DNA of 33,920 nucleotides from Patescibacteria group bacterium (GTDB lineage Bacteria; Patescibacteriota; Saccharimonadia; Saccharimonadales; UBA4665), in the NCBI GenBank assembly GCA_030272735.1, contig JARXKL010000009.1, positions 1 through 33,920 on the forward strand, given 5' to 3'. The notes beneath the pieces were generated by a model. That model was not told where the DNA came from, did not search any database, and saw nothing but the letters and a program-made list of their open reading frames with translations. The position numbers and the translations under genes are program-made. Positions 1 to 7,275 of the stretch are shown piece by piece. Numbering within the stretch: the first letter of the stretch is position 1; the number at the start of each line of letters is the position of its first letter.

Positions 1-1607
1 TGAGCCAAGATGCCCGACTCGATGAAGAGCAAGCAACCCAGCGCCGTGCCCGTGTCCTCGGGCTCGATTATATAGATACCTCGAAAATTCCTGACAAAGT
101 TTTATACCGTGACACCCTGACCCTGCAAGAGTTATACCAAATGAAAGTCATCCCAATTCGTGAGGATAAGAGCAATATTTTATTCGGTGTCACAACGACC
201 ACGTCCCAGCAGACAATGAGTGCATTGCGGCAACGCTTTCAGGACCAGCGAATAGCTTTTGGCATCATTTCGGATAATGGCTATCGCGACTATATGCGGA
301 TATATGACCCGCCGAAGCAAGTAGTCTACCACGATATTGATATTAACCAGACCGGTAGTCAGGAAATGGTGCAACAAGTATCAGGGCTACTCGAGCAAGT
401 CCGCGCTGACGATATGTTGGCCTATTTGGTTACACAGGCACACCGATTGAATTCCTCTGATATACATATCGAGACGCAAGTGGATGATGTGCGAATACGG
501 TTACGTATTGACGGTGTTTTGCATCCGGTAGCCCGCTTGGGTATGGATAAATATAGGGTGCTTATATCGGCTATAGCGAGTGCCGGCAATGTTTCAACTG
601 CTTCTAACGAAGCCCAGCAAGGACATATAGCCCAAAAGCTGACCATGGCCGACGGCAATGATGTTGACGTCAATGTGCGCTTAGAAACTGTTCCAACCAT
701 AAATGGTATGGACGTTGTCATGCGCCTGTTCAATATGGATAAATCGATGTACACGCTCGATAGGCTGGGTCTTACAGATGGTGAAAGAGTCGTCGTCGAT
801 GACATTATTGCAAAACCGAGCGGCCTAGTAATGGTTGTTGGCCCCACTGGCTCGGGCAAAACAACCACTCTGTACTCCATGCTCAATACCTTGAATACCG
901 ATGAACGCAAAATTATTACTATTGAAGACCCGGTCGAATACCAGTTTCCCGGCATAACCCAAATATCGGTGCATTCTACTGAAGGAGGTAATGACGGCAG
1001 CTTCGCTGAAAAACTCCGTGCAATATTACGCTTAGACCCAGATATTGTGATGGTTGGAGAAATTCGCGACCTCGATACCGCTAAAACTGCCCTTCAAGCT
1101 GCACTAACAGGACACCTTGTGCTGGCAACTTTCCATGCCAGTTCTGCTTCTGCGGCATTAACACGTATAGCCGATATTATTGGACAAAACCCTCTGTTTG
1201 TATCGGCCATACGCCTCGTTATGGCGCAACGCCTAATACGCCGACTCGATAACGATCTTAAGCAGGCCTACGATCCTTCAGAATATGAATGGCAAAAAAT
1301 CACTGAAGTGCTGGATACATTGCCGCATGGTACTGAACGGCCTAATTTAGACGGTCTTAAGCTGTACAAACCAGGTAGTTCAGACACAAATCCTTACGGC
1401 TACCGTGGTCAAATTGCCATCCGCGAACAGTTTGTCATGACCGATAAACTCCGCGAACTGCTTGAGAATCCAAAATCCCAGGTATCAGCGCAATCTATTG
1501 AAGCAGCAGCGGCAGCCTCTGGTATGCATACAATGCTCCAAGACGGTATGCTTAAAGTGATTGCAGGCGATACAACAATGGACGAGCTCTTCCGCGTTGT
1601 CGGCTAA
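1..1607 (+). CDS. PilB/GspE-type secretion or type IV pilus assembly ATPase (5' partial)
   Basis: Hexameric ATPase family that powers pilus or pseudopilus assembly at the cytoplasmic face of the inner membrane. The first ATG in this frame is at 141, but the frame stays open to the window edge. Codons 3-140 encode sequence typical of the N-terminal MshEN-like domain (RVLGLDYIDTSKIP), so the true start lies upstream. Visible motifs are Walker A GPTGSGKTTT near 840-868, the Asp-box region EDPVEYQ near 924-945, Walker B LRLDPDIVMVGEIRD near 1028-1072 and a His-box ALTGHLVLATFHA near 1102-1140. The visible protein contains no cysteine, so the four-cysteine zinc module usual between the His-box and the C-terminus is missing. 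Stop is TAA. No other pilus gene lies in the window. PilB versus GspE cannot be decided from sequence alone. Confidence 0.9.
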   Translation, partial: SQDARLDEEQATQRRARVLGLDYIDTSKIPDKVLYRDTLTLQELYQMKVIPIREDKSNILFGVTTTTSQQTMSALRQRFQDQRIAFGIISDNGYRDYMRIYDPPKQVVYHDIDINQTGSQEMVQQVSGLLEQVRADDMLAYLVTQAHRLNSSDIHIETQVDDVRIRLRIDGVLHPVARLGMDKYRVLISAIASAGNVSTASNEAQQGHIAQKLTMADGNDVDVNVRLETVPTINGMDVVMRLFNMDKSMYTLDRLGLTDGERVVVDDIIAKPSGLVMVVGPTGSGKTTTLYSMLNTLNTDERKIITIEDPVEYQFPGITQISVHSTEGGNDGSFAEKLRAILRLDPDIVMVGEIRDLDTAKTALQAALTGHLVLATFHASSASAALTRIADIIGQNPLFVSAIRLVMAQRLIRRLDNDLKQAYDPSEYEWQKITEVLDTLPHGTERPNLDGLKLYKPGSSDTNPYGYRGQIAIREQFVMTDKLRELLENPKSQVSAQSIEAAAAASGMHTMLQDGMLKVIAGDTTMDELFRVVG

Positions 1608-1633
1608 AGTGCCGATATAGCCGCTGTAGGGGC

Positions 1634-1662
1634 TTGCAACAGATACATAATTGCTGTACAAT
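1634..1662 (+). promoter_or_regulatory. rplS promoter, -10 box 9 nt before the ATG
   Basis: A -35 box TTGCAA (1634-1639) and a -10 box TACAAT (1657-1662) are separated by 17 nt. The ATG of rplS is at 1672. A start site about 7 nt after the -10 box would fall at about 1669, giving an mRNA with essentially no 5' leader. There is no Shine-Dalgarno sequence. Confidence 0.75.
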
Positions 1663-1671
1663 CTACCAGAT

Positions 1672-2127
1672 ATGCAAAGTGTTATTCAGAAAATCAATGA
1701 AAAGTACAAGAAGGCCGCAGTCGTCGACGTTCGTAGTGGCGATACTGTCAAGGTCCACCAAAAGATTCGTGAAGGTGCAAAAGAACGTATTCAGATCTTC
1801 CAGGGTCTCGTTATTCGCACTGACCTCAAAGGCAGCCACACCAGCCGAATTACTGTCAGGCGTATTGCCAGCGGCGTCGGTGTTGAAAAGAGTTTCTTGC
1901 TCCACAGCCCACTAGTCGTTGAAGTTGAAGTCACGAAGCGAAGCAAAGTTCGCCGTAATTATCTCAGCTATATGCGTGATCGCACCGGTAAAGCCGCACG
2001 TATGGCCGCTGTCGACTTTGATGCAAAAGCTGTCAACCAGGCACCAAAAGACGCAGTTGCAGCTGACGCAAAAGCTAAAGCCGAAGCCAAGGCAGCCGCT
2101 GAAGCTAGCGAAGCTACAAACGAATAA
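1672..2127 (+). CDS. rplS: 50S ribosomal protein L19
   Basis: L19 sits at the 30S-50S interface of the ribosome. The body matches the family: SGDTVKVHQKIREGAKERIQ, then GLVIRTDLKGSHTSRITVRRI, and the SKVRRNYLSYMRDRTGKAAR segment. Length is 151 aa against roughly 115 for common bacterial L19. The excess is a C-terminal Ala/Lys/Glu-rich tail from about residue 112. I chose the ATG at 1672 over an in-frame TTG at 1651 because the TTG lies inside the promoter and L19 homologues start near MQSVIQKINEKY. The gene appears monocistronic: it has its own promoter and is followed by a strong terminator. Confidence 0.95.
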   Translation: MQSVIQKINEKYKKAAVVDVRSGDTVKVHQKIREGAKERIQIFQGLVIRTDLKGSHTSRITVRRIASGVGVEKSFLLHSPLVVEVEVTKRSKVRRNYLSYMRDRTGKAARMAAVDFDAKAVNQAPKDAVAADAKAKAEAKAAAEASEATNE

Positions 2128-2147
2128 TCATTCGATATTTATCATTA

Positions 2148-2172
2148 AACGCCTCCCAGTGAGGCGTTTTTT
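2148..2172 (+). terminator. Rho-independent terminator after rplS
   Basis: Perfect 8-bp stem AACGCCTC (2148-2155) / GAGGCGTT (2161-2168) with a CCAGT loop, continuing into a T tract. It lies 21 nt after the rplS stop. It is the only classic intrinsic terminator directly after a gene in the window. Confidence 0.92.
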
Positions 2173-2174
2173 AT

Positions 2175-2183
2175 TGGTACACT
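2175..2183 (+). promoter_or_regulatory. rnhB extended -10 promoter, leaderless geometry
   Basis: TG-G-TACACT at 2175-2183, with only 6 nt (2184-2189) before the ATG of rnhB. The element begins right after the rplS terminator, and there is no room for a -35 box outside the terminator stem. Transcription is predicted to start at or beside the ATG. Confidence 0.65.
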
Positions 2184-2189
2184 AGCAAT

Positions 2190-2744
2190 ATGAACATAGT
2201 TGGTATCGATGAGGTTGGCAGAGGTTGCTGGGCAGGACCAGTGGTAGCTGGTGCGGTTATACTACATCAGGCAATCCCAGGCTTGGCTGACTCTAAAGTT
2301 CTGACTAAGAAGCAGAGAGAATTACTCGCTGTTCAAATACACGCGACAGCTCAAGCAGTTGGGCTAGGCTGGGTTACTGCTGCAGAAGTGGATGCACTTG
2401 GTCTTACGGCAGCCGTTCGATTAGCAATGCAGCAGGCACTCGCGGCTATAACTGAGCCCTATGATGGGATTATTATCGACGGGAATTATAACTTTTTGCA
2501 CGAGTATCGTGCATCAGAAGCTATCGTGAAAGCTGACGGTACGATTCCATGCGTCAGCGCCGCCAGTATAATTGCCAAAGTGGCACGAGACGCGTATATG
2601 GCTGAGCTTCACGACGCGGAGCTGTATGGTTATAAAACACATGTTGGATATGGTACTAAGCTGCATCAAGAGAGATTGCGGTTACACGGCGTCAGTGGTC
2701 AGCATCGGAAAAGCTTTAAGCCGATCGCTGCGCTGCTACAATAG
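2190..2744 (+). CDS. rnhB: Ribonuclease HII
   Basis: Cleaves the RNA strand of RNA-DNA hybrids and removes ribonucleotides misincorporated into DNA. The 184-aa protein opens with the type 2 RNase H signature GIDEVGRGCWAGPVVAGAVI, whose Asp-Glu pair is part of the metal-binding active site. Further conserved stretches are LADSKVLTKKQRE, IIIDGNYNF (third acidic residue) and the KADGTIPCVSAASIIAKVARD block carrying the last Asp. It ends with the normal HRKSF-containing C-terminus, so it is full length. Start ATG 2190 lies 6 nt after a -10 box. The stop codon (2742-2744) overlaps the last base of the -10 box of yraN. Confidence 0.95.
   Translation: MNIVGIDEVGRGCWAGPVVAGAVILHQAIPGLADSKVLTKKQRELLAVQIHATAQAVGLGWVTAAEVDALGLTAAVRLAMQQALAAITEPYDGIIIDGNYNFLHEYRASEAIVKADGTIPCVSAASIIAKVARDAYMAELHDAELYGYKTHVGYGTKLHQERLRLHGVSGQHRKSFKPIAALLQ
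2734..2742 (+). promoter_or_regulatory. yraN extended -10 promoter, leaderless geometry
   Basis: TG-C-TACAAT at 2734-2742 overlaps the last codons and stop of rnhB. Six nt (2743-2748) separate it from the ATG of yraN. This suggests yraN has its own leaderless transcript in addition to any read-through from rnhB. Confidence 0.6.
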
Positions 2745-2748
2745 AGGC

Positions 2749-3093
2749 ATGAACACTACTGAATCGGGTCGAAAAGCCGAAAAGGCGGCGCGGGTTTATC
2801 TAGAGATGCGCGGCTATAAAGTACTCGAACAGAATTGGCGACGACCAAACTGCGAGATCGATATAGTAGCGGCAAAAAACAACGTCATTCACTTTGTTGA
2901 AGTAAAGTATCGCAAAAGTGAAGATCAAGGCGGAGGCTATGGTTCTATAACCGCAACTAAGCTTAAGCAAATGCAGCGATCAGCATGGACCTATATTGAA
3001 GAATACGAATGGCGCGGTGAATACGTGCTATCGGCTGTTGAAGTTGGCGGTAGAGAATACGCCATCATGGGTTTTATAGATAACGTATTTTAA
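2749..3093 (+). CDS. YraN/UPF0102 family endonuclease-like protein
   Basis: 114-aa protein of the UPF0102 (YraN) family, which has a restriction-endonuclease-like fold and is often encoded next to rnhB, as here. Family marks are GRKAEKAARVYLEMRGY at the N-terminus, the EID of CEIDIVAAKNN, and the EVK of IHFVEVKYRK. These form the acidic/Lys metal-site pattern. The biological role of the family is not firmly settled; a link to DNA repair or recombination is the usual suggestion. I chose ATG 2749 rather than upstream in-frame starts inside rnhB because the family begins just here and a -10 box lies 6 nt before it. Its stop (3091-3093) overlaps the stop of the convergent aminopeptidase gene (3090-3092). 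Confidence 0.85.
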   Translation: MNTTESGRKAEKAARVYLEMRGYKVLEQNWRRPNCEIDIVAAKNNVIHFVEVKYRKSEDQGGGYGSITATKLKQMQRSAWTYIEEYEWRGEYVLSAVEVGGREYAIMGFIDNVF

Positions 3094-5669
3094 CTGAAAT
3101 AATCTTGAATCGGTTTTTCGTTTCGTTCGCGCCATGCAAGTCGGCTCTTGATTTCTTGTTCCGCTAAGGTGATGTCACGAGCTAGGGCAATAATATTTTG
3201 TTTGGGTGTAAAGAAAGCCATGAATTCATCCAGTTCTGACTGTTTGCTAAATACACCGCCACAGAAGCGTGCAAAATATCCGAAGCTTTTATCGCTCGAG
3301 AATTCCTGCATTACCCACTCCCAATTATCACGGAGCCACTGCCAGGCTTCAACGCGGCTGTAACGGTTGCGGAGGAGCCATGCGAACCAGTGCATTAAGT
3401 CTTGGCGGCGAATGAGATCGGTTTTGAGGAGGGCAATGAGTGCAGCGTAGCGTTCTGGTGCCTTGGCACTCGTCAGTCCTGATGCTACCTCATCTTTTTC
3501 GTCGGCGCTCTGGCAGGTTTTATACAGGAGTAGAAGTTTTTGGAAATCTTCATTCGTTCCATAGCGCGCGCCGACAAAGTAGACAATGCTACGAGTACTT
3601 GCGGCCAGATCGCTCGGATTTTTGAACGCTGCGAACCGCTTGAGACCTTCGTCTATGACGCTTTGCTCTTTGGCGCCCGCTGCAAGGGAGTAGATCATAC
3701 CGCGTAAGTGCAGCGTCTGTGCATCGTCATTTGGTTTATCATCCCAGCCTAATGCCGGCAGTAATGGCGCTACAAGTTCTCGTATCATTACATTGAGGTT
3801 CTCTTCAGCTGATTCATCGGCTTCAATGAGTCGTCTTGCTTCGGCGATGCTCATTGCTAAGGCGCCCCAGACATTGTCATTAGTCTCGTTTTTGTAGGCC
3901 TTCATTAGGTCCAGCATGTCAGTGGTGGTTGCTTGGCCGCCGCGCTGCAGTAGGTTGTAGTTATCAAGAAGCAGGAAACGATCTATGGTGCTTACTTTGC
4001 TGTCTGATATCGCCTGAGAGATCTGTTCTGAATGATCGGCGTTGACATAGCGTGGCACAAAATAGCTCATTCCTTCGTGGTTTAGCAGCAGGGGTTGATT
4101 AGCAAGTTCACCTATATCTAAATAGTGCTTTTGGTTTGCGCTGGTTAACAGATCACTGGAGAGTTTAACAGTACTAGCCAGTGGAACCTGCCAAGGGCGA
4201 TCATCGCCGGTCGAAGCATTAGGGTCACTAAGGAATCTCTTTTGTTCAAATTCAACAGTCTCGCTTCCAGGCTTCCAGTCCACCGTTACAATGGGGTAGC
4301 CGGGGCGGTTTAACCAGTCATGCATAAATGCACCGACATCTTGGCCGCTAACTTCACCTAACGCTTCCCAGAGATCATCAGCAGTAGTATTGCCATACTC
4401 ATGCTTCTGGAAGTAAGCCTGTAATCCTTTGCGGAAGATTTCTTCGCCCAAATAGTGCATCAGCATGTGCAACAGCGTTCCACCTTTGGCATAAACAATT
4501 GATGGATCGAAGATAGTACTTATTTCATCGGGGTGATTAACGTCAATATGTACCGACTGGACATCAAGCAAACTGTCGCGGCGCTTAGCGCTAACACCTT
4601 CGTGGCTCACAAACTGTTCCCATACATTCCACTCAGGGTAGATGGCATCTATTGCCTTGTATTCCATCATATTGGCGAAACTCTCGTTGAGCCACAGATC
4701 GTCCCACCATTTCATGGTGACTAAATTGCCAAACCATTGATGGCTTAACTCGTGGGCGATGACTAATGCAATTTGTTGGCGCGTTTCTATGCTTGTGCTT
4801 TGTTGATCCAGGAGCATGACCGATTCTCGGTATGTTACTAAGCCCCAGTTTTCCATAGCGCCAGAACTAAAATCAGGTAGTGCCACCATGTCGAGTTTAG
4901 GTAAAGGGTAGGCAACACCAAAGTAATCTTCAAAAAATTCTAAAACTTTAACAGCTACTTCAACACTGTAGGCGGTTAATGGCGCTTTGGCAGTTGTGGC
5001 ATAAGACCGAACAAGTGTTCCATTTTTGGTTGTGGCTTGCTCAAAGCCCATATCACCGGCTACAAACGCTAGCAAATAGGTCGACATTCTTGGGGTAGTC
5101 TCAAAAGTGTTTACTTGCAAGTCAGCTTTTTCCGAGTGCTCTATGACTGGTGTGTTAGCAATCACAGTTTCGCCGGCTGGTGAAATTACGGTGAGATCAA
5201 AGGTTGCCTTAGCCTCCGGTTCATCAATACAAGGAAATGCCTCACGGGCATGATGACTTTCAAATTGGGTGGCAATCAGTTGCTTCTCAGTTCCGTCTTC
5301 TTCGAAGAAACAGGGATATATTCCGTTCATTGGACGGGTAATTGCACCGGTGAAGTCCATACTCACTATGTATTCGCCTGGATAAAACGGTGCTTCTGAA
5401 TGCAAACGCACTTCGTCGTAGGTGTCTTGGTTATTAATACGACCAATTTCGTACTGCTCCACACCTTTTTTGCCCTGTTTGATAACTGAGGCTGCCGTAA
5501 TTTTTAATCCCTTTTGGTGGAACGTTAAGCGCTTGGATGGTTTTCCAACCTTTTTGCCGCGAATCGTGACACGTCCAGAAAAAGTCATGTCTTTCTTGTT
5601 GATGTTAAACGCCAGACCGTATTGTTCAGGCTGAAAGTATTCGTACAAACGGGTTACAGATTTAGTCAT
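3090..5669 (-). CDS. pepN: M1 family zinc aminopeptidase (aminopeptidase N-like)
   Basis: Removes N-terminal amino acids from peptides, finishing cytoplasmic protein breakdown. The 859-aa protein has the M1 substrate-site motif GAMENWGLVTYRE and the zinc motif HELSHQWFGNLVTMKWW followed by LWLNESFA, i.e. HExxH-x18-E. The C-terminal half resembles the helical ERAP1-C-like domain. Two upstream in-frame ATGs (5690, 5687) exist, but a TACACT -10 box at 5676-5681 lies inside that extension and 6 nt before ATG 5669. I therefore place the start at 5669 (MTKSVTRLYEYF). The gene is divergent from nusA and convergent with yraN, with overlapping stops and no terminator between. No signal peptide is visible. 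The gene symbol reflects family membership rather than strict orthology. Confidence 0.93.
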   Translation of the reverse strand: MTKSVTRLYEYFQPEQYGLAFNINKKDMTFSGRVTIRGKKVGKPSKRLTFHQKGLKITAASVIKQGKKGVEQYEIGRINNQDTYDEVRLHSEAPFYPGEYIVSMDFTGAITRPMNGIYPCFFEEDGTEKQLIATQFESHHAREAFPCIDEPEAKATFDLTVISPAGETVIANTPVIEHSEKADLQVNTFETTPRMSTYLLAFVAGDMGFEQATTKNGTLVRSYATTAKAPLTAYSVEVAVKVLEFFEDYFGVAYPLPKLDMVALPDFSSGAMENWGLVTYRESVMLLDQQSTSIETRQQIALVIAHELSHQWFGNLVTMKWWDDLWLNESFANMMEYKAIDAIYPEWNVWEQFVSHEGVSAKRRDSLLDVQSVHIDVNHPDEISTIFDPSIVYAKGGTLLHMLMHYLGEEIFRKGLQAYFQKHEYGNTTADDLWEALGEVSGQDVGAFMHDWLNRPGYPIVTVDWKPGSETVEFEQKRFLSDPNASTGDDRPWQVPLASTVKLSSDLLTSANQKHYLDIGELANQPLLLNHEGMSYFVPRYVNADHSEQISQAISDSKVSTIDRFLLLDNYNLLQRGGQATTTDMLDLMKAYKNETNDNVWGALAMSIAEARRLIEADESAEENLNVMIRELVAPLLPALGWDDKPNDDAQTLHLRGMIYSLAAGAKEQSVIDEGLKRFAAFKNPSDLAASTRSIVYFVGARYGTNEDFQKLLLLYKTCQSADEKDEVASGLTSAKAPERYAALIALLKTDLIRRQDLMHWFAWLLRNRYSRVEAWQWLRDNWEWVMQEFSSDKSFGYFARFCGGVFSKQSELDEFMAFFTPKQNIIALARDITLAEQEIKSRLAWRERNEKPIQDYFS

Positions 5670-5675
5670 CCAACT

Positions 5676-5681
5676 AGTGTA
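5676..5681 (-). promoter_or_regulatory. Aminopeptidase -10 box, leaderless geometry
   Basis: On the minus strand TACACT (5681 down to 5676) is followed by 6 nt and then ATG at 5669. This matches the spacing seen at rnhB, yraN and recG. No convincing -35 box was found. Confidence 0.5.
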
Positions 5682-5735
5682 CGCCATCATGGTATGTCAT
5701 GCTACCGGTTAGATTACAGACAATTAATCATCACA

Positions 5736-5764
5736 TTGACCACGAACTATCAATCAGTTATAAT
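5736..5764 (+). promoter_or_regulatory. Strong sigma-70-type promoter for nusA
   Basis: TTGACC (5736-5741), 17-nt spacer, TATAAT (5759-5764). This is the closest match to consensus in the window. The predicted start is about 5771, leaving a leader of about 128 nt before nusA. The promoter lies in the divergent space between the aminopeptidase gene and nusA. Confidence 0.85.
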
Positions 5765-5771
5765 GAGTGTT

Positions 5772-5852
5772 ATGTCCGGCCGAAGTGGTCGGCTTTTTTC
5801 ATGGAGAGACCCAACTAATTCGTCTCAGCATTTATCGCTCATTACAATTTAG
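5772..5852 (+). CDS. Possible 26-aa leader peptide before nusA
   Basis: An ATG at 5772 sits 7 nt after the nusA promoter's TATAAT, the same geometry as the leaderless genes here. It opens a 26-codon frame ending with TAG at 5850-5852. The peptide begins MSGRSGRLFSW and resembles nothing I recognise. Its codons run through the terminator-like hairpin at 5778-5799, so translation would disturb that hairpin. It may be a regulatory leader ORF or chance; there is no conservation evidence. Confidence 0.3.
   Translation: MSGRSGRLFSWRDPTNSSQHLSLITI
5778..5799 (+). terminator. Terminator-like hairpin in nusA leader (candidate attenuator)
   Basis: GGCCGA (5778-5783) pairs with TCGGCT (5789-5794), including one G-T end pair, around an AGTGG loop. 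A run of six T residues (5794-5799) follows. It lies just downstream of the predicted nusA start site, and no + strand gene precedes it, so it cannot be the terminator of an upstream gene. This position suggests attenuation of nusA, but the stem is short. Confidence 0.5.
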
Positions 5853-5898
5853 ATATAACTTAGATAGTAAAAAGGTTATTAAAAGAAAGGATTGTCAC

Positions 5899-7158
5899 AT
5901 GGAATTTGACATGAAACAACTAGCCGTGGCCATCAGGACCATCGCCGAAGAGAAAAACTTACCAGAAGACGTCGTTAAAGATGTCGTAGAGCAAGCCCTA
6001 GCCGCTGCTTACCGCCGTGATTATGGTGACCGTGACCAAGAAATCCGTGTTAGCATGAACCTCAACACTGGTGATGTCGATGCGTACATTAGCAAAGAAG
6101 TTGTCGAGCGCGTCGGAGACCCTGCTTATGAGATCAGTATCGAAGATGCTCAGGTTATGAAAAAGAACGCCGCTAAGGGCGATATTATTGAAATTCATGA
6201 ACAGGCTAAAACTTTTGGCCGTGTTGCCGCACAAACTGCCAAGCAGGTTGTGTTGCAGCGTCTCCGCGAAGCTGAGCGCGAAATTGTCATGAATGAATAT
6301 GAGGACAAAATCGGCACGGTTATTAACGCAACTGTTGCCCGCGTAGAAGGCAACATTGTGCGCATCGACCTCGGTCATGCCCAGGGTATTATGCCCCGCA
6401 GCGAGCAGATTCAAGGTGAACGATACTATCCAGGGCAACGCCTCAAAGTATTCTTGAAAGACGTTGAGCGCGGTTTCCGTGGCCCGCAGTTGGTGGTATC
6501 ACGCGGCAACACTCAGTTCATCGAGTGGCTTTTCCGTGCAGAAGTCCCAGAAATGGAAAGTGGTGCTGTAGAAATTAAAGGCATCGCGCGCGAAGCCGGC
6601 GTCCGTTCAAAGATTGCTGTCGCGAGTAATGTTCCTGGTGTTGATCCTGTCGGAACCTTTGTTGGTGGTCATGGTACACGCGTGAATGCGGTTATGGGTG
6701 AAGTCGGCGAACAAGAAAAAATCGACATCATCGTTTGGAACGAAAATTCCATCGATTATGTTACAAACGCGCTTAGCCCAACCAAGGTTGCTAAAGTCAT
6801 TCTCGACGAAGCGGCCAAGAAAGCACGCGTGATCGTTCCCGAAGATCAACTGAGCATAGCCATTGGTAAAAGCGGTCAAAACGTCCGCTTAGCAAGTAAG
6901 CTAACTGGCTATGAACTAGATATTGAAGCCGAACGCACCACGCTCTCGGAAGATAAAGCGCCAGAAGCTTCGAGTGCAGCTGAGGCTCCAGAAAAAACTG
7001 TAGAAGCTGGAACACCGGCTGAAAAACCCTTGGCAAAAGAAGAAACGACTAACGAGGGCCATATAGAAGTTACAGAATTGTCGAAACAGCCAAAACTCAA
7101 AAAGAAGAACGAGCTCGAAAGCTCTCTCCTGGAAGCCATCGAAGAACACGGCGAATAA
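5899..7158 (+). CDS. nusA: Transcription termination/antitermination factor NusA
   Basis: Binds RNA polymerase and nascent RNA, modulating pausing, termination and antitermination. The 419-aa protein shows the RNAP-binding N-terminal domain (about 1-125), an S1 domain (about 134-200, DKIGTVINATVARVEGN...), and the two KH modules ending with IAIGKSGQNVRLASKLTGYELDI near residue 345. A 75-residue acidic, low-complexity tail with no recognisable AR repeats follows. I chose ATG 5899 because it is preceded by AGAAAGGA and matches the family's MEFDMKQLAVAIR... start. The longer frame from 5767 begins in the leader and is not NusA-like. Neighbours are unusual: rimP and infB, the common partners, are absent, and clpC follows. 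Confidence 0.95.
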   Translation: MEFDMKQLAVAIRTIAEEKNLPEDVVKDVVEQALAAAYRRDYGDRDQEIRVSMNLNTGDVDAYISKEVVERVGDPAYEISIEDAQVMKKNAAKGDIIEIHEQAKTFGRVAAQTAKQVVLQRLREAEREIVMNEYEDKIGTVINATVARVEGNIVRIDLGHAQGIMPRSEQIQGERYYPGQRLKVFLKDVERGFRGPQLVVSRGNTQFIEWLFRAEVPEMESGAVEIKGIAREAGVRSKIAVASNVPGVDPVGTFVGGHGTRVNAVMGEVGEQEKIDIIVWNENSIDYVTNALSPTKVAKVILDEAAKKARVIVPEDQLSIAIGKSGQNVRLASKLTGYELDIEAERTTLSEDKAPEASSAAEAPEKTVEAGTPAEKPLAKEETTNEGHIEVTELSKQPKLKKKNELESSLLEAIEEHGE

Positions 7159-7193
7159 CATATCGGAGAATATTGATAGCTAAAAAATCCAAG

Positions 7194-7220
7194 TTAGCAC
7201 TCTTGACCTTAGAGTGCCAA
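7194..7220 (+). promoter_or_regulatory. CIRCE operator (HrcA site) of clpC
   Basis: TTAGCACTC (7194-7202), 9-nt spacer, GAGTGCCAA (7212-7220). This matches the CIRCE consensus inverted repeat with one mismatch in the right arm. The spacer starts with TTGACC, which is also the -35 box of the clpC promoter, so HrcA bound here would block RNA polymerase. hrcA itself is not in the window. Confidence 0.93.
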
Positions 7221-7230
7221 GTGCTACAAT
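7203..7230 (+). promoter_or_regulatory. clpC promoter overlapping CIRCE
   Basis: -35 TTGACC (7203-7208), 16-nt spacer, extended -10 TG-C-TACAAT with hexamer at 7225-7230. Start is predicted near 7237, giving a leader of about 40 nt before ATG 7276. An AAGG sequence at 7261-7264 may act as ribosome binding site. Confidence 0.85.
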
Positions 7231-7275
7231 AGAGGAAGCGACCGCATAAGATCTCGCTAGAAGGGTGAAAAAACT

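Noticed and set aside
422-955. 177-aa minus-strand ORF
   Set aside because: Antisense shadow of the conserved PilB/GspE ATPase core.
1634-1915. 93-aa + strand ORF overlapping rplS
   Set aside because: It is an out-of-frame shadow of rplS, and its start lies in the rplS promoter.
5767-5898. N-terminal extension of NusA from an upstream start
   Set aside because: The extension lies in the leader and hairpin, is unlike NusA, and ATG 5899 has a good ribosome binding site and the family N-terminus.
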